From an uncultured Cyclobacteriaceae bacterium (GTDB lineage Bacteria > Bacteroidota > Bacteroidia > Cytophagales > Cyclobacteriaceae), in the NCBI GenBank assembly GCA_947492745.1, contig CANLOE010000008.1, positions 42,560-106,559 of the forward strand: 64,000 bases of DNA, given 5' to 3'. Within the stretch, counting starts at the first letter, position 1, and every line of letters begins with the position of its first letter. The notes under the pieces were generated by a model, which saw only the letters and a list, made by a program, of their open reading frames with translations, was not told the origin of the DNA and did no database searches. Made by a program: the position numbers and the translations under genes. Below are positions 43,009-52,336 of this stretch, piece after piece.

Positions 43009-46000
43009 CTAAAAGATATACCTTAGTCCCACCTGCATTTGCCAGCGGGAAGAAAGACTGAAGTCATCAGTAAAAGATTCGCTCAGAGAGGTATCGAAAC
43101 TATAGGTCGGATTATTGTCCCCATCGACCTGTACACCTATGGGCTGGGTATTCGAGGGCAACTGACGCGCCCCCCAGTTGGAACTGAGGAGATTGCCGAG
43201 GTTCAGGATGTCCAGACTGAGCTGTATTTTCTGTGTCGTGCCTACCTTGAAATCCTGTAATAAGCGCAGGTCCCAGCGGGAATACCATGGGCTCAGTAAG
43301 GCATATTTTTCGGCATATTGGCCTCTACGCTTACTGAGATAATCATCCTGAGCAATGAAAGCTTTCATACTCTCGCGCTGTGCATCGGCTTGTGCGGCCT
43401 GTTCCGTAGGACTTGCACTAGGGTCCACACTGAAATCAAGGGTCTCTATCTCAGCGTCGGTGGGGATATAGATGAGGTCATTGAGCGGAGAGCTGTCCCC
43501 ATTGATATCCCCTCCATAGGTATAGGTGAAGCGGCCCCCTTCGGCATATTCGAAAAACAGGGAAATGGTCGTGGCCATCTTATCATTGGCATAGGAGAAG
43601 GTCTTATTGGCCGAACCGACGAAGCGATGCCGGTTGCCATACAGTGAGGCCGAAGCCTGAGCGCGATTGGCATGACCTAGGGAAGGGTTGCGGTCAAAGG
43701 CATCACTGGAGATTTCCGCCGCAATAGAGCTGGCATCCCTAGCCCGTAGATAGTTATAGCCAAGGCTGGTATACAGGCCCTTCTCCCATTTTCGCTTGAG
43801 TTCCACGGAAGTATTGAAACTACTTCCGATATCGGTATTGGTAAATACATAAGCATTGGTCGTGCCCCCAAAAGCGTTCTTCGAGCGCTGGTCATCGGGA
43901 TAGATGGCACGGTCGTCCGCCCCGTTCAGCGTGGCAGTGGGCAGGTTCAGCCCATAGTTGCGGACCATCATGGCATTGATATCCTTGGTATAGATGATAT
44001 CGGCAGTAGCTATCCAACCTTCTCCGAACAAGAGGTCTCCACCGATATTTGTCCGCCATACCTGCGGAAACTGAAACTCCCTGTCGGTAATCGTATAGAA
44101 GAAAAAATCGGGATTGGCAACCTGGTTGCCCAACCAGACGAAAGGAAAACGACCCGCAAAGAGACCCGTGCCACCACGGAGCTGTAGTGTGCGGTCCCCT
44201 TTGACATCGTAGTTCACGCCTACCCTCGGGGAGAGCAGTGGCGTTTGTTTCGGCAATACGGTATGATCAAAAAGGACCTCTTGTCCCGCTTCATCATAAT
44301 AGACAATAGTAGGGTCATAGGTACCCCCTTCGGAAAACAGGCCTCCTTTTCTTACTATGTTTTCCCTGATTTTTTCTTCCGTATCGAAGTATAGTGGCAT
44401 ATCCATACGGAGGCCCAGTGTCATGGAAAATCGGGGACTGATGGCCCACTTGTCCTGAACGTATAGTGCCCACTGTCCTAGGTTTGTTTCCGCTAGGGCC
44501 CAAGTGTTATCGGCATTGTTGCGCGCAAAGGTTTCTCGGGCGGCGAAAACACTCGCATCAAAGGCACCATTGTTGACAGAATCCACAAAAGCACTGACAC
44601 TCTGAAACTCTTCAAAAGGAAAGGTACCTCCATAGGCATTGAGATTGAAGGAATTGTCGAAAGTAAACCTTTCCAGAGAGCTGCCGATGGTCCACGTATG
44701 GTTGCCCGAATAGATATTGAAGTTATCGGTAATCTGTAATACCTTCTGATTCAGTTGGTTATTGATGGAAAAGGGTTCATGGCCCGCTACGATATAGCGC
44801 GAACCGTCCTTATTGATATTGATAACAGGGAAAGGGCTGCTGAAAGGCTCCCTGGAATCCCTAAAGGTAGTATACCCCACCTGTAACTTGTTGGAGTAGC
44901 GGTTGCCAAAGATGGATTTGAGTTCCAGTATACCCGACTGGATTTTATTTTTGATCTGATATCCTGAATTGAAAAACTGTAAAGTGATCAGGTCAGGCCC
45001 ACGCCTACCGATGGCGGAGGGATTGGCAGGTTTGTCCTTGGAAGCATCGAGAAAGTTATAGGTCGCCGTCAGGGTATGACTGGGGCTGATGTTCCAGTCC
45101 AGTTTCACGATGCCTTTCTGGTTGTCGGTATCATGGGTATACCCTTCATAAGGGCCTGTTTCATACCCGTACTCGTTTCTCAGGAGGTCACTGACCGTTT
45201 CGAGATCTGCCGCAGTCACCCGGGATACGTTCTCTCCGGCGATGCCCGGCCGTGCAGCGATGAAGTTCGAGCCGAGGTCCTGCCGTCGTTCGAGTTCAAA
45301 ATTGGTAAAGAAGAACAGCTTGTCCTTGATCAGATAACCGCCCAAGCTGAACCCTGTCTGTACTTGCCTCAGGTCGGGCACGATGATTTCCCGCCCTTTG
45401 ACCTTGGAGCCTGTCATGTTATCGTTTCGGAAAAAACCGAAGACCGTACCGTGAAACTCATTGGTACCGCTTTTGGTGACCGCATTGATAGCGGCGCCCG
45501 TAAAGCCCGATTGGGTAACATCATAGGGGGCAAGGGATACCTGTATCTGATCGATGGCATCCAGTGAGATGGGCTGCGCACCTGTTTGTCCGCCCGGCGT
45601 AGCAGCATCCAGACCGAAGGGGTTGTTAAAGATAGAGCCATCCAGGGAAAAGTTGTTGAACTGATTGTTACGACCACCAAAGGAGTTACCATCGGCCGCT
45701 GGGGTCAGTCGGTAGATGTCCTGTGCGGAACGACTGATGGTCGGTAGTTTGACCAGCTGCTCATTATTGATCTGTGTTGCTGCGCCCGTGCGGTCACTGT
45801 CGATGACACTACCCTCGGCGGTGATGGTTATCTGCGATAGTTCTGTAGCCGCATCGTTCAAAGTAAAGTTTACGGGAAGGTCTTCGCCGAGCTTCAGATA
45901 GATATCTTCTATCTTGGCTTGCTGGAAACCGATATAACTTACCGTCAAGCTATAGGGGCCACCCACGCGCAGGTTGGGTAAATTGAATTTACCCGTTTCA

Positions 46001-46188
46001 CGGGTAGAGACACCATATTGGGTTCCTGTCGGCTTGTGGACTATAAGGACATTGGCACCGATCAGTGGACCTCCTTCATCATCGGAGACCTTGCCATTGA
46101 TGGCGGCCGTTGTCACTTGTGCACTGATATCGGCCCCACAAAAGCACAACAACCAGCAACAGGTAAAAAAGGGTAGAATTCTTTTCAT
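43009..46188 (-). CDS. Oar-like TonB-dependent outer-membrane receptor
   Basis: 1059 residues. Signal peptide with FFTCCWLLCFCGADISA, a carboxypeptidase-regulatory-like domain (AAINGKVSDDEGGPLIGANV to about residue 110), then a plug with QLVKLPTISRSAQDIYRLTP, NQFNNFSLDGSIFNNPFGLD, DQIQVSLAPYDVTQSGFTGA and INAVTKSGTNEFHGTVFGFF. These phrases (D.SGFTGA.INAVTKSGTN.FHG) are diagnostic for the Oar family, large receptors linked in some species to protein or protease export and development. The barrel ends MQVGLRYIF with the terminal Phe typical of BAM substrates. Substrate unknown. Own terminator. Confidence 0.93.
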   Translation of the reverse strand: MKRILPFFTCCWLLCFCGADISAQVTTAAINGKVSDDEGGPLIGANVLIVHKPTGTQYGVSTRETGKFNLPNLRVGGPYSLTVSYIGFQQAKIEDIYLKLGEDLPVNFTLNDAATELSQITITAEGSVIDSDRTGAATQINNEQLVKLPTISRSAQDIYRLTPAADGNSFGGRNNQFNNFSLDGSIFNNPFGLDAATPGGQTGAQPISLDAIDQIQVSLAPYDVTQSGFTGAAINAVTKSGTNEFHGTVFGFFRNDNMTGSKVKGREIIVPDLRQVQTGFSLGGYLIKDKLFFFTNFELERRQDLGSNFIAARPGIAGENVSRVTAADLETVSDLLRNEYGYETGPYEGYTHDTDNQKGIVKLDWNISPSHTLTATYNFLDASKDKPANPSAIGRRGPDLITLQFFNSGYQIKNKIQSGILELKSIFGNRYSNKLQVGYTTFRDSREPFSSPFPVININKDGSRYIVAGHEPFSINNQLNQKVLQITDNFNIYSGNHTWTIGSSLERFTFDNSFNLNAYGGTFPFEEFQSVSAFVDSVNNGAFDASVFAARETFARNNADNTWALAETNLGQWALYVQDKWAISPRFSMTLGLRMDMPLYFDTEEKIRENIVRKGGLFSEGGTYDPTIVYYDEAGQEVLFDHTVLPKQTPLLSPRVGVNYDVKGDRTLQLRGGTGLFAGRFPFVWLGNQVANPDFFFYTITDREFQFPQVWRTNIGGDLLFGEGWIATADIIYTKDINAMMVRNYGLNLPTATLNGADDRAIYPDDQRSKNAFGGTTNAYVFTNTDIGSSFNTSVELKRKWEKGLYTSLGYNYLRARDASSIAAEISSDAFDRNPSLGHANRAQASASLYGNRHRFVGSANKTFSYANDKMATTISLFFEYAEGGRFTYTYGGDINGDSSPLNDLIYIPTDAEIETLDFSVDPSASPTEQAAQADAQRESMKAFIAQDDYLSKRRGQYAEKYALLSPWYSRWDLRLLQDFKVGTTQKIQLSLDILNLGNLLSSNWGARQLPSNTQPIGVQVDGDNNPTYSFDTSLSESFTDDFSLSSRWQMQVGLRYIF

Positions 46189-46441
46189 ACGGATTTTTTT
46201 GATTTGGATAAGATAGGAAATTTTAGAATAGACAAAGTCAGGCTAGCACCCTCCCATGCCATGACCCTAAAAGGACAATCGCATTACTACATGGTTATCA
46301 ATACGTAAAGATAATGAGAAATGACCGATGAATCTGTATATCAAGGGCAGGACCAAAAAAATTACTGACAAAAGCTTGAATGAGCTGACTTACAGCGCCT
46401 TTGACAAGGCCGTGCAGAGCAGATAGCATTCCTCTAATGGG
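46189..46441. other. Upstream region of the Oar-like gene
   Basis: No gene; no confident promoter. Confidence 0.3.
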
Positions 46442-46444
46442 TAA

Positions 46445-46603
46445 TACAAACTTAGCTTTTAAAATCGCCTATCTTCCTGCTCATTTTGCTTCACTCTGCG
46501 TTGACCATCCTCGCGATAGCGCTGCTATCCCTGCCGTTCTCGCCTTGATTGAAACTAAAATGACCCGCGGAACCGTATACGACATTGGAAACCCAAATTT
46601 GTA
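46445..46603 (-). mobile_element. R1 foldback element
   Basis: 159 bp, TAA on both sides (46442-46444, 46604-46606). Confidence 0.92.
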
Positions 46604-46606
46604 TAA

Positions 46607-46693
46607 GTTGATTGGTCATTAGAGTCGTTCTCGTCGCAACAGTGTTCTGGTAACTATTTTCGGTCTGTCCCAAAACAATTTCATTTGGGTATA
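46607..46693 (-). repeat. R7 right-half fragment
   Basis: GATTGGTCATTAGAGTCG to CAATTTCATTTGGGTATA. The other half of the element is absent on the far side of R1. Confidence 0.6.
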
Positions 46694-46860
46694 TATTACG
46701 CCCCTAAGAAGGGACCACGACGAGCTTCAGTTAGTCCATTGGTGAACGGGGCACCGATAATGCTTCATAAAGACATCGTTCTATCCAAAAAAACACCTTG
46801 TCCCAAGCCTATTTGCGCTAGAATATACTAAAGACCATTATCCTGAGTCAGGATCTTCAA

Positions 46861-47025
46861 CCCAAAATGTTCGTTGGAACTTCGTCATGAGGACTTAAAT
46901 GGCAATACATCAGTGCGTTTTCTTGGGTTCAGCGTAGCACCGCTACGGTGAATTCAAAAAACGCATTCATTTACTGATTTGAAGCCAGTTAAGTTCGGAA
47001 TAGATTTTCTAATGGACATTTTGGG
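46861..47025 (+). mobile_element. R5 element, intact
   Basis: 165 bp, CCCAAAATGTTCG to GGACATTTTGGG. Flanks TTCAA and TTAAA (one mismatch). Core GTAGC-ACC-GCTAC. Confidence 0.9.
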
Positions 47026-47030
47026 TTAAA

Positions 47031-47280
47031 TGTGTCCTTGCTGAAGTATCGTCATACTATCCCTATCCTTTTTCAGGACTATACGTATTTTCCGTTTCCC
47101 TTATTGCGCTTTCGTAGATAAGCCAATATCCCATAAGGTCAATCTTTTACTGAGCTTTCCAAATGAAACTGACAAAACTCAGCCTTGGACCTTTCCCATA
47201 TCAGGGTATAGCTGGCGCAGTCCTGCGATATTTATATCGTAAATGATTCAAACAAGTTCAGAACCTAATCTAGCAGGATT
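47031..47280. other. Leader region of pckA
   Basis: No gene; no confident promoter box. Confidence 0.3.
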
Positions 47281-48906
47281 ATGAGAAAATCTAATTTAGC
47301 ATCTATTTTTGAAGGGCTTTCTTCTCTTGGCCTTTCCAACACGAAAGGAGTTGTGTGGAACCTTAACCCGGCGGAGCTGGTCTCCGAAGCCATAAAGAAC
47401 GGTGATGGTATGTTGACCGATACCGGAGCATTGATGTGTGATACAGGTAAATTTACGGGACGCTCGCCCAAGGATAGGTACATCGTGAAAGATGATATCA
47501 CTAAAGATAAAGTGTGGTGGGGAGATATCAATATTCCTTACGATGAGGCCAAGTTCGATGAACTGTACAAAAAAGTGGTCAATAGTCTCACTTATAAAAA
47601 ACTCTATATCCGTGATGCCTATGCAGGAGCTGATGAAGACTACCGTTTGAAAGTAAGGGTTATCGATACCCAGGCTTGGCATAACCTCTTTTGCTATAAT
47701 ATGTTCATCCGACCCAAAAAAGAGGAACTGGAAGATTTTCATCCCGACTTCACCATTATAGCCGTTCCCGAATTCGAGGCTGTTCCTGAAATCGATGGTA
47801 CACGGGCCAAGAACTTCGCCATCATCAATTTCACCAAAAAAATTATTCTGGTCGGAGGCACAGGCTATACGGGAGAGACCAAAAAAGGGGTTTTCAGTGT
47901 ACTCAACTTCCTACTGCCCGATAAAAGTGATGTGCTCTCCATGCACTGTAGCGCCAACATGGGCAAAGCCGATGATACTGCTTTGTTTTTTGGCCTTTCC
48001 GGAACGGGCAAGACCACGCTCTCCGCAGACCCGAACCGTCGCCTGATAGGTGATGATGAACATGGATGGACCAACAAAGGGGTTTTCAACTTCGAGGGAG
48101 GATGCTATGCTAAGGTAATCGACCTGAAGGAGTCTTCCGAACCCGAAATCTTTAGGGCCATCAAGTTCGGGGCTATTCTGGAGAACACCCGTTTCATACC
48201 CGGGACAAACTCTGTGGACTTTACCAATGAGGAAGTGACGCAGAATACCCGCGTATCCTATCCACTGCACCATATCCCCAACTCGGTACAACCTGCTGTC
48301 GGAGGCCACCCTAACCATATATTCTTCCTGACCTGTGATGCCTATGGTGTGCTGCCCCCTATCTCAAAACTGAGCATCGGACAGGCCATGTACCACTTCA
48401 TCTCCGGCTACACAGCCAAGGTAGCGGGTACGGAAACAGGTATCAACGAACCTGTCAGCGTGTTTTCAGCTTGCTTTGGAGCTCCCTTCATGCCACTGCA
48501 ACCTACCAAATACGCAGAACTACTGGGAAAGAAAATAATGGAAAACGATGTGGACATCTGGCTGATCAATACGGGCTGGGTCGGTGGCCCTTATGGAGTC
48601 GGAGAGAGAATATCCCTGAAACATACACGTAGACTCATATCCGCCGCACTGAATAATGAGTTAAAAGACGTTAACTTCGAAAAACTGCCCATCTTCAACT
48701 TGGAATTCCCCACCGAAGTGTCAGGAGTACCTTCAGAAGTGCTCAGTCCCAGAACGGCTTGGGACGATAAGGCTGCTTACGATGAGACTTCCGGAAAGCT
48801 GGCTGTATCCTTTCAGGAAAACTTCAAACCTTATGAAGACTTTGCTAACGAGGAAATTCAAAACGGTGGCCCTCAATTGCAAAAAGAAGCAAGCATGGAA
48901 AACTAA
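47281..48906 (+). CDS. pckA: Phosphoenolpyruvate carboxykinase (ATP)
   Basis: 541 residues, normal length. FTGRSPKDRYIV (oxaloacetate-binding Arg), GGTGYTGETKKGVFSVLNFL, the kinase-1a P-loop GLSGTGKTTLS, kinase-2 GDDEHGW, and ENTRFIPG, all as in ATP-dependent PCK; no GTP-type features. Converts oxaloacetate to PEP at the start of gluconeogenesis, which fits growth on the acetyl-CoA from the beta-oxidation operon or on dicarboxylates. The stop overlaps the tip of a truncated element end (GCATGATTCGGG at 48908-48919). Terminator at 48943. Confidence 0.97.
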   Translation: MRKSNLASIFEGLSSLGLSNTKGVVWNLNPAELVSEAIKNGDGMLTDTGALMCDTGKFTGRSPKDRYIVKDDITKDKVWWGDINIPYDEAKFDELYKKVVNSLTYKKLYIRDAYAGADEDYRLKVRVIDTQAWHNLFCYNMFIRPKKEELEDFHPDFTIIAVPEFEAVPEIDGTRAKNFAIINFTKKIILVGGTGYTGETKKGVFSVLNFLLPDKSDVLSMHCSANMGKADDTALFFGLSGTGKTTLSADPNRRLIGDDEHGWTNKGVFNFEGGCYAKVIDLKESSEPEIFRAIKFGAILENTRFIPGTNSVDFTNEEVTQNTRVSYPLHHIPNSVQPAVGGHPNHIFFLTCDAYGVLPPISKLSIGQAMYHFISGYTAKVAGTETGINEPVSVFSACFGAPFMPLQPTKYAELLGKKIMENDVDIWLINTGWVGGPYGVGERISLKHTRRLISAALNNELKDVNFEKLPIFNLEFPTEVSGVPSEVLSPRTAWDDKAAYDETSGKLAVSFQENFKPYEDFANEEIQNGGPQLQKEASMEN

Positions 48907-48921
48907 TGCATGATTCGGGTT
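48903..48921 (+). repeat. End fragment of an R5/R2-type element touching the pckA stop
   Basis: CTAATGCATGATTCGGG is identical to the right end of the element upstream of ispH (40446-40462). No left part exists, because pckA coding sequence continues there. Confidence 0.5.
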
Positions 48922-48942
48922 TAACCACTGAAATGATAGAAG

Positions 48943-48973
48943 AGGTTGTATCAAAAACGATACGGCCTTTTTT
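48943..48973 (+). terminator. pckA terminator
   Basis: AGGTTGTATC pairs with GATACGGCCT across AAAAAC, followed by six T. Confidence 0.8.
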
Positions 48974-49008
48974 ACACCACTTGATCTGCACTATAAATTT
49001 AGGACTTA

Positions 49009-49029
49009 GAGACTGTTTAAAACAGTCTC
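49009..49029. repeat. Minimal R6: two terminal repeats joined
   Basis: 21-bp near-perfect palindrome GAGACTG…CAGTCTC flanked by TTA on both sides (49006-49008, 49030-49032). It has the same ends and target duplication as full R6 but no interior. Confidence 0.75.
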
Positions 49030-49069
49030 TTATTGTCATGTAAAATTGTGTAGATTATTTTGGGTTCAA

Positions 49070-49234
49070 CCCATATCATGCGTTGGAACTTCGTAACTAG
49101 GGTTTACATATCCATAAATCAGGGAGTATTATTGGATTTAACATAGCACCGCTATGGTGAATTCGAAAAACGTAGTGCAACGACCGATTTGCAGCTATTT
49201 AAGGCCGCAGTAGATTTTCCAATGCATGATCCGG
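49070..49234 (-). mobile_element. R2 element, intact
   Basis: 165 bp in reverse orientation, CCCATATCATGCGTTGG to GCATGATCCGGG, core CATAGC-ACC-GCTATG. Flanks TTCAA and TTTAG differ at two positions. An R4-like end (TAGATTATTTTGGG) abuts on the left. Confidence 0.85.
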
Positions 49235-49358
49235 GTTTAGACGCCTATCACAGAAAATCGTGCAAATGATACACATCATTTTTCCATAAGAGGCAGGTCA
49301 TACCATAAGTCCGGGACAATAGGGATATTAGAGTATTACAAAATCAAAATAAACGGTT

Positions 49359-50198
49359 ATGTTAAGCCTAAGAGAAATAGATCATCAAGAAGGTGCCTAC
49401 AGTACCTTACCCCGTCGTGAGGCAGTGATAGCTACTGTAGCCCTCGATAAGAAAAAGCCCCTACTACCAAAAAGAGTAACGGACGCAATTTTCATTCAAG
49501 ATCTGATCGATGCCAAGAAGAAAAAAAGAGCTATAGAGCAGAGTGTAAAACCTCTAGTGTTCAGTATCTCTCTGGTACTATCTTTACTAGTGGCCATTGT
49601 TGCTATAGAATGGAAGAGCTATGATGACAATGAAGTCGTGATGCTAACAGGAGCAAGTAGTGAAGGAGAAGAGTTGATGGATATCGTCAACACGGTGCAG
49701 CCCCCCCCACCGCCCCCTGTTAAGCGGCTACAACAGCCCAATATTGTAGAAGCTGAGGATGTGGAAGAACTGATGGAGGACATTGAGCTGGACTTTGACG
49801 TTGATATCAACTCTGAATCCGTAGTAGAAGCACCACAAGCCACCACCAACATGAAAATGGAAGAGGAGGTAGAAGAAGAGGTCTTTATGATTGTCGAAAA
49901 ACAACCCGAACCCGTGGGGGGAATGGCTGCTTTCATGAAGTACATCTATGAAAATGTCCATTATCCCAGAAGAGCCCTCGAAGCAGAAGTGGAAGGAAAG
50001 GTATTCGTGCAGTTCATTGTCAATAAAGATGGATCTCTGGTAGATATACAGGCCGTACGAGGCATAGGAAAGGGTTGTGACGAAGAGGCGGTCAAAGTAG
50101 TACAAAATGCACCCAAATGGATTCCTGGAAAACAAAGGGGCAAACCTGTAAGGGTGAGAATGATCATACCCATACGCTTTGTATACAAGCAAAGATGA
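49359..50198 (+). CDS. tonB: Energy-transducing TonB protein
   Basis: 279 residues. A cytoplasmic N-terminus of about 65 residues, one membrane span (VFSISLVLSLLVAIVAI), then a periplasmic linker with PPPPPP and a long acidic stretch (EDVEELMEDIELDFDVD, EEEVEEEVF) in place of the usual Pro-Lys/Pro-Glu repeats. The C-terminal TonB_C domain has YPRRALEAEVEGKVFVQFIV, then IVNKDGSLVDIQAVRGIG and GCDEEAVKVVQNAPKWIPGK. It delivers proton-motive energy to receptors such as the two in this window. No exbBD neighbours. Terminator at 50406-50449. Confidence 0.9.
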   Translation: MLSLREIDHQEGAYSTLPRREAVIATVALDKKKPLLPKRVTDAIFIQDLIDAKKKKRAIEQSVKPLVFSISLVLSLLVAIVAIEWKSYDDNEVVMLTGASSEGEELMDIVNTVQPPPPPPVKRLQQPNIVEAEDVEELMEDIELDFDVDINSESVVEAPQATTNMKMEEEVEEEVFMIVEKQPEPVGGMAAFMKYIYENVHYPRRALEAEVEGKVFVQFIVNKDGSLVDIQAVRGIGKGCDEEAVKVVQNAPKWIPGKQRGKPVRVRMIIPIRFVYKQR

Positions 50199-50405
50199 TA
50201 CGGTGTGTCGGGATAGTCAAATGATAGAGAACTTGAATCTTGAGATCTCATTGGTTATCTGCTAGAAGAGTAGGACGACTATAGGATGAGCTACCCAAGT
50301 GATGAGACCTAACCGAGTAGTTCGCCTATGCAAGGGCAATCGACCGAATACTTGCTATAAGAAGGCCAATGGGATTTTTGTGTTAATTATATTAAGTGTG
50401 ATTAA

Positions 50406-50449
50406 AAAAAGCCTGAGAATTAGCAAAATCGCTTGATTTTCAGGCTTTT
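50406..50449 (+). terminator. Terminator after tonB
   Basis: AAAAGCCTGA and TCAGGCTTTT arms with a partly paired loop and T-rich tail. Confidence 0.75.
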
Positions 50450-50454
50450 GCTTT

Positions 50455-50704
50455 TAGTTGATAGGAAAGCTATCGATCATTTTGGGTTTAACGAAATCCT
50501 GCGCCAAAAGACTGCCTATAGCAATGAGAAGGTGAGGGTATTCCTATAGGTAGGGTATCCCTACGAGGTCCCTAGGACCATTAAAAATCAATAGTCTCCA
50601 CAGGGAAAATAGAGAATACATTTCAACGTTTTTCGCAATCACTTCTAAAAACACATCGTGTTTGAGTACAGACCGTTATTTTGTCTTACTCTCCCTTCAG
50701 AAGG
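50455..50704. other. Intergenic region with R4 end fragment
   Basis: GATAGGAAAGCTATCGATCATTTTGGG at about 50460-50488 is an R4 right end without the rest. No gene otherwise. Confidence 0.4.
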
Positions 50705-51409
50705 CTACAGGTACTCACCTCTGATAGAGGAGGTGAGGTCATCAAAACCGATATTCGCAAAATTAAACGTTTTCATCGCTGTATTGGGTGGTACTATCCT
50801 CAGAAACTGTCTGCCCTGAAAATGCTCCTTCTCGCAGAAGGTAAGGGTATAGTAATGGGATGTCGTGTTGGTGGTTACTGTGGAGGATATGACATTATGC
50901 CAGGCAAATCTCCTTAAGTCGGAAAAATAAAACTCATTGTCGATAACGGTACTCTCCCCTTTGAATCCAATGTTCTTGAATATCCAGCTTTTGGTGGTGT
51001 TAAAGGATATTTTTCCTGCCATATTCAAATTTGACGTATTATCCGAAAGTACCGTATTCTGAGTGATGAAATAAATCATATCCTTTTTTTTATCGAATAG
51101 GTAGACGATAGGTTCGTTACCGACCTGAACCTTATACCGAACGGAGAACAGGTTCCATATTTCCTGTCGATCCGATTTTTCATCCAGGTAGCCCTTATTG
51201 TCCATGCCGAGATAGTAATTTCTGTCGTGATGGACCAGTGTGATTCGTGTAGGGGCATCAACAGGTATATCTATCGAGCTCTTTTTATGGTTTTTCTCGA
51301 AAATACGGTTCTGCTTCGAAGTCTCCTTCGGTAGTACTATGTTGTCTACTTCGGAACAGGAGAGAAAATGGAAACATATATTGAAAATAAGGAAAGGTAA
51401 TTTCATCAC
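50705..51409 (-). CDS. Lipoprotein of unknown function
   Basis: 234 residues. Short signal with lipobox FLSCSE (Cys18). The mature part has TRITLVHHDRNYYLGMDNKG and EIWNLFSVRYKV, which resemble a beta-trefoil-like actin-crosslinking/fascin strand pattern (YYLGMD.KG), followed by Asn/Thr-rich beta-strands (STVTTNTTSHYYTLTF). No family can be named. Base composition is more AT-rich than the neighbouring genes, which may indicate acquisition. Monocistronic. Confidence 0.6.
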   Translation of the reverse strand: MMKLPFLIFNICFHFLSCSEVDNIVLPKETSKQNRIFEKNHKKSSIDIPVDAPTRITLVHHDRNYYLGMDNKGYLDEKSDRQEIWNLFSVRYKVQVGNEPIVYLFDKKKDMIYFITQNTVLSDNTSNLNMAGKISFNTTKSWIFKNIGFKGESTVIDNEFYFSDLRRFAWHNVISSTVTTNTTSHYYTLTFCEKEHFQGRQFLRIVPPNTAMKTFNFANIGFDDLTSSIRGEYL

Positions 51410-51783
51410 TAGGTATCGCTTGGTCTATTGTAGTATTAAATATACTTATAATTATATTTAATTCCTATAAAAATGTAAATGTAATTATTAATTAATAATA
51501 AAAGACATACACGTAAAAAAATGTCAATATGACAGTAATTGTTTTTGAATTTGTATTGTGTAATCACAAAAGTATACTTTTGTTTTCTGAACCGTACTGT
51601 CAAATGAGGTCAGACCTAACATCTGTAAAGAAATGTACGGGATTGTGTGAAAGTGCAGGACACGATACCTCCTACGTTATGACGAGTTCAAGCTTGAAGG
51701 CTATTTATCCTGAAGTGGAGAAGCAGTGTATCAACAAATCAAAAGTACCCTATCTTATTTTTTTAATCCGTATTTACATTTAC
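51410..51783. other. Strongly AT-rich intergenic stretch
   Basis: Upstream of the lipoprotein gene. The 109-codon plus-strand frame that starts at 51529 runs into the R3 element and is not supported. Confidence 0.45.
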
Positions 51784-51947
51784 CCCAAATTGATCGATAG
51801 AAATCGTGATGAGCGTATACATAGCAAAATACCGGCCATTTGGATTCGTTCGGCATAGCACCGCTATGGTGAATGAAGACCGTTGGGCAAAGCTTCCGGT
51901 AGGAAGCTATTTATGCGCGGAATAGGTTCTCTATTCATCATTTTGGG
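51784..51947 (+). mobile_element. R3 element, intact
   Basis: 164 bp, CCCAAATTGATCGATAG to CTATTCATCATTTTGGG, TTTAC on both sides (51779-51783, 51948-51952). Core CATAGC-ACC-GCTATG. Confidence 0.92.
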
Positions 51948-51952
51948 TTTAC

Positions 51953-52121
51953 CCCAAAAATGGTTGATAGGATTACGTTATGAGGGTATAAAGAGCCATA
52001 AAATCAGCGGTTTAGGCGAGGAGGCCTAGCGTAGTGTTAGGGTGATGAACCAGCGTAGCGCAAAACAGCTGATTTTGAAGCAATTTATGTGCGGAATAGG
52101 AAGGCTATCGACTATTTTGGG
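51953..52121 (+). mobile_element. R4 element abutting R3
   Basis: 169 bp, CCCAAAAATGGTTGATAGG to TCGACTATTTTGGG. Left flank TTTAC shared with R3; right flank TACCG, so no clear duplication. Confidence 0.8.
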
Positions 52122-52306
52122 TACCGATACTTTGTTTATTCTTCGGAGGGGCCATTGGGCTCAGGTGTCATGTACACATATGTAAACCAGTAGCATAGAG
52201 ACGCAAATGAATGCTCTGGCTTTGACCATATTTCCAAAACAGTCCCTTAACCTAATGGTAACAATTTGAAAGCTAAAGGTTGATGCTAAAAGTTTGCACC
52301 TTGCTT

Positions 52307-52314
52307 TAACTTTG
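52307..52314 (+). promoter_or_regulatory. Candidate -7 box TAACTTTG upstream of nhaA
   Basis: Perfect TAnnTTTG match 22 bp before the ATG, with a TTG 25 bp further upstream as a possible -33 element. Confidence 0.5.
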
Positions 52315-52336
52315 GATGCCAAAGAAATATAAGTAA

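Noticed and set aside
49619..50192. Long minus-strand frames inside the tonB gene
   Set aside because: Shadow of the acidic tonB linker; the plus-strand product is a complete TonB protein.
51529..51858. 109-codon frame upstream of the R3 element
   Set aside because: Its last third is R3 repeat sequence and the first part is AT-rich without protein-like composition.
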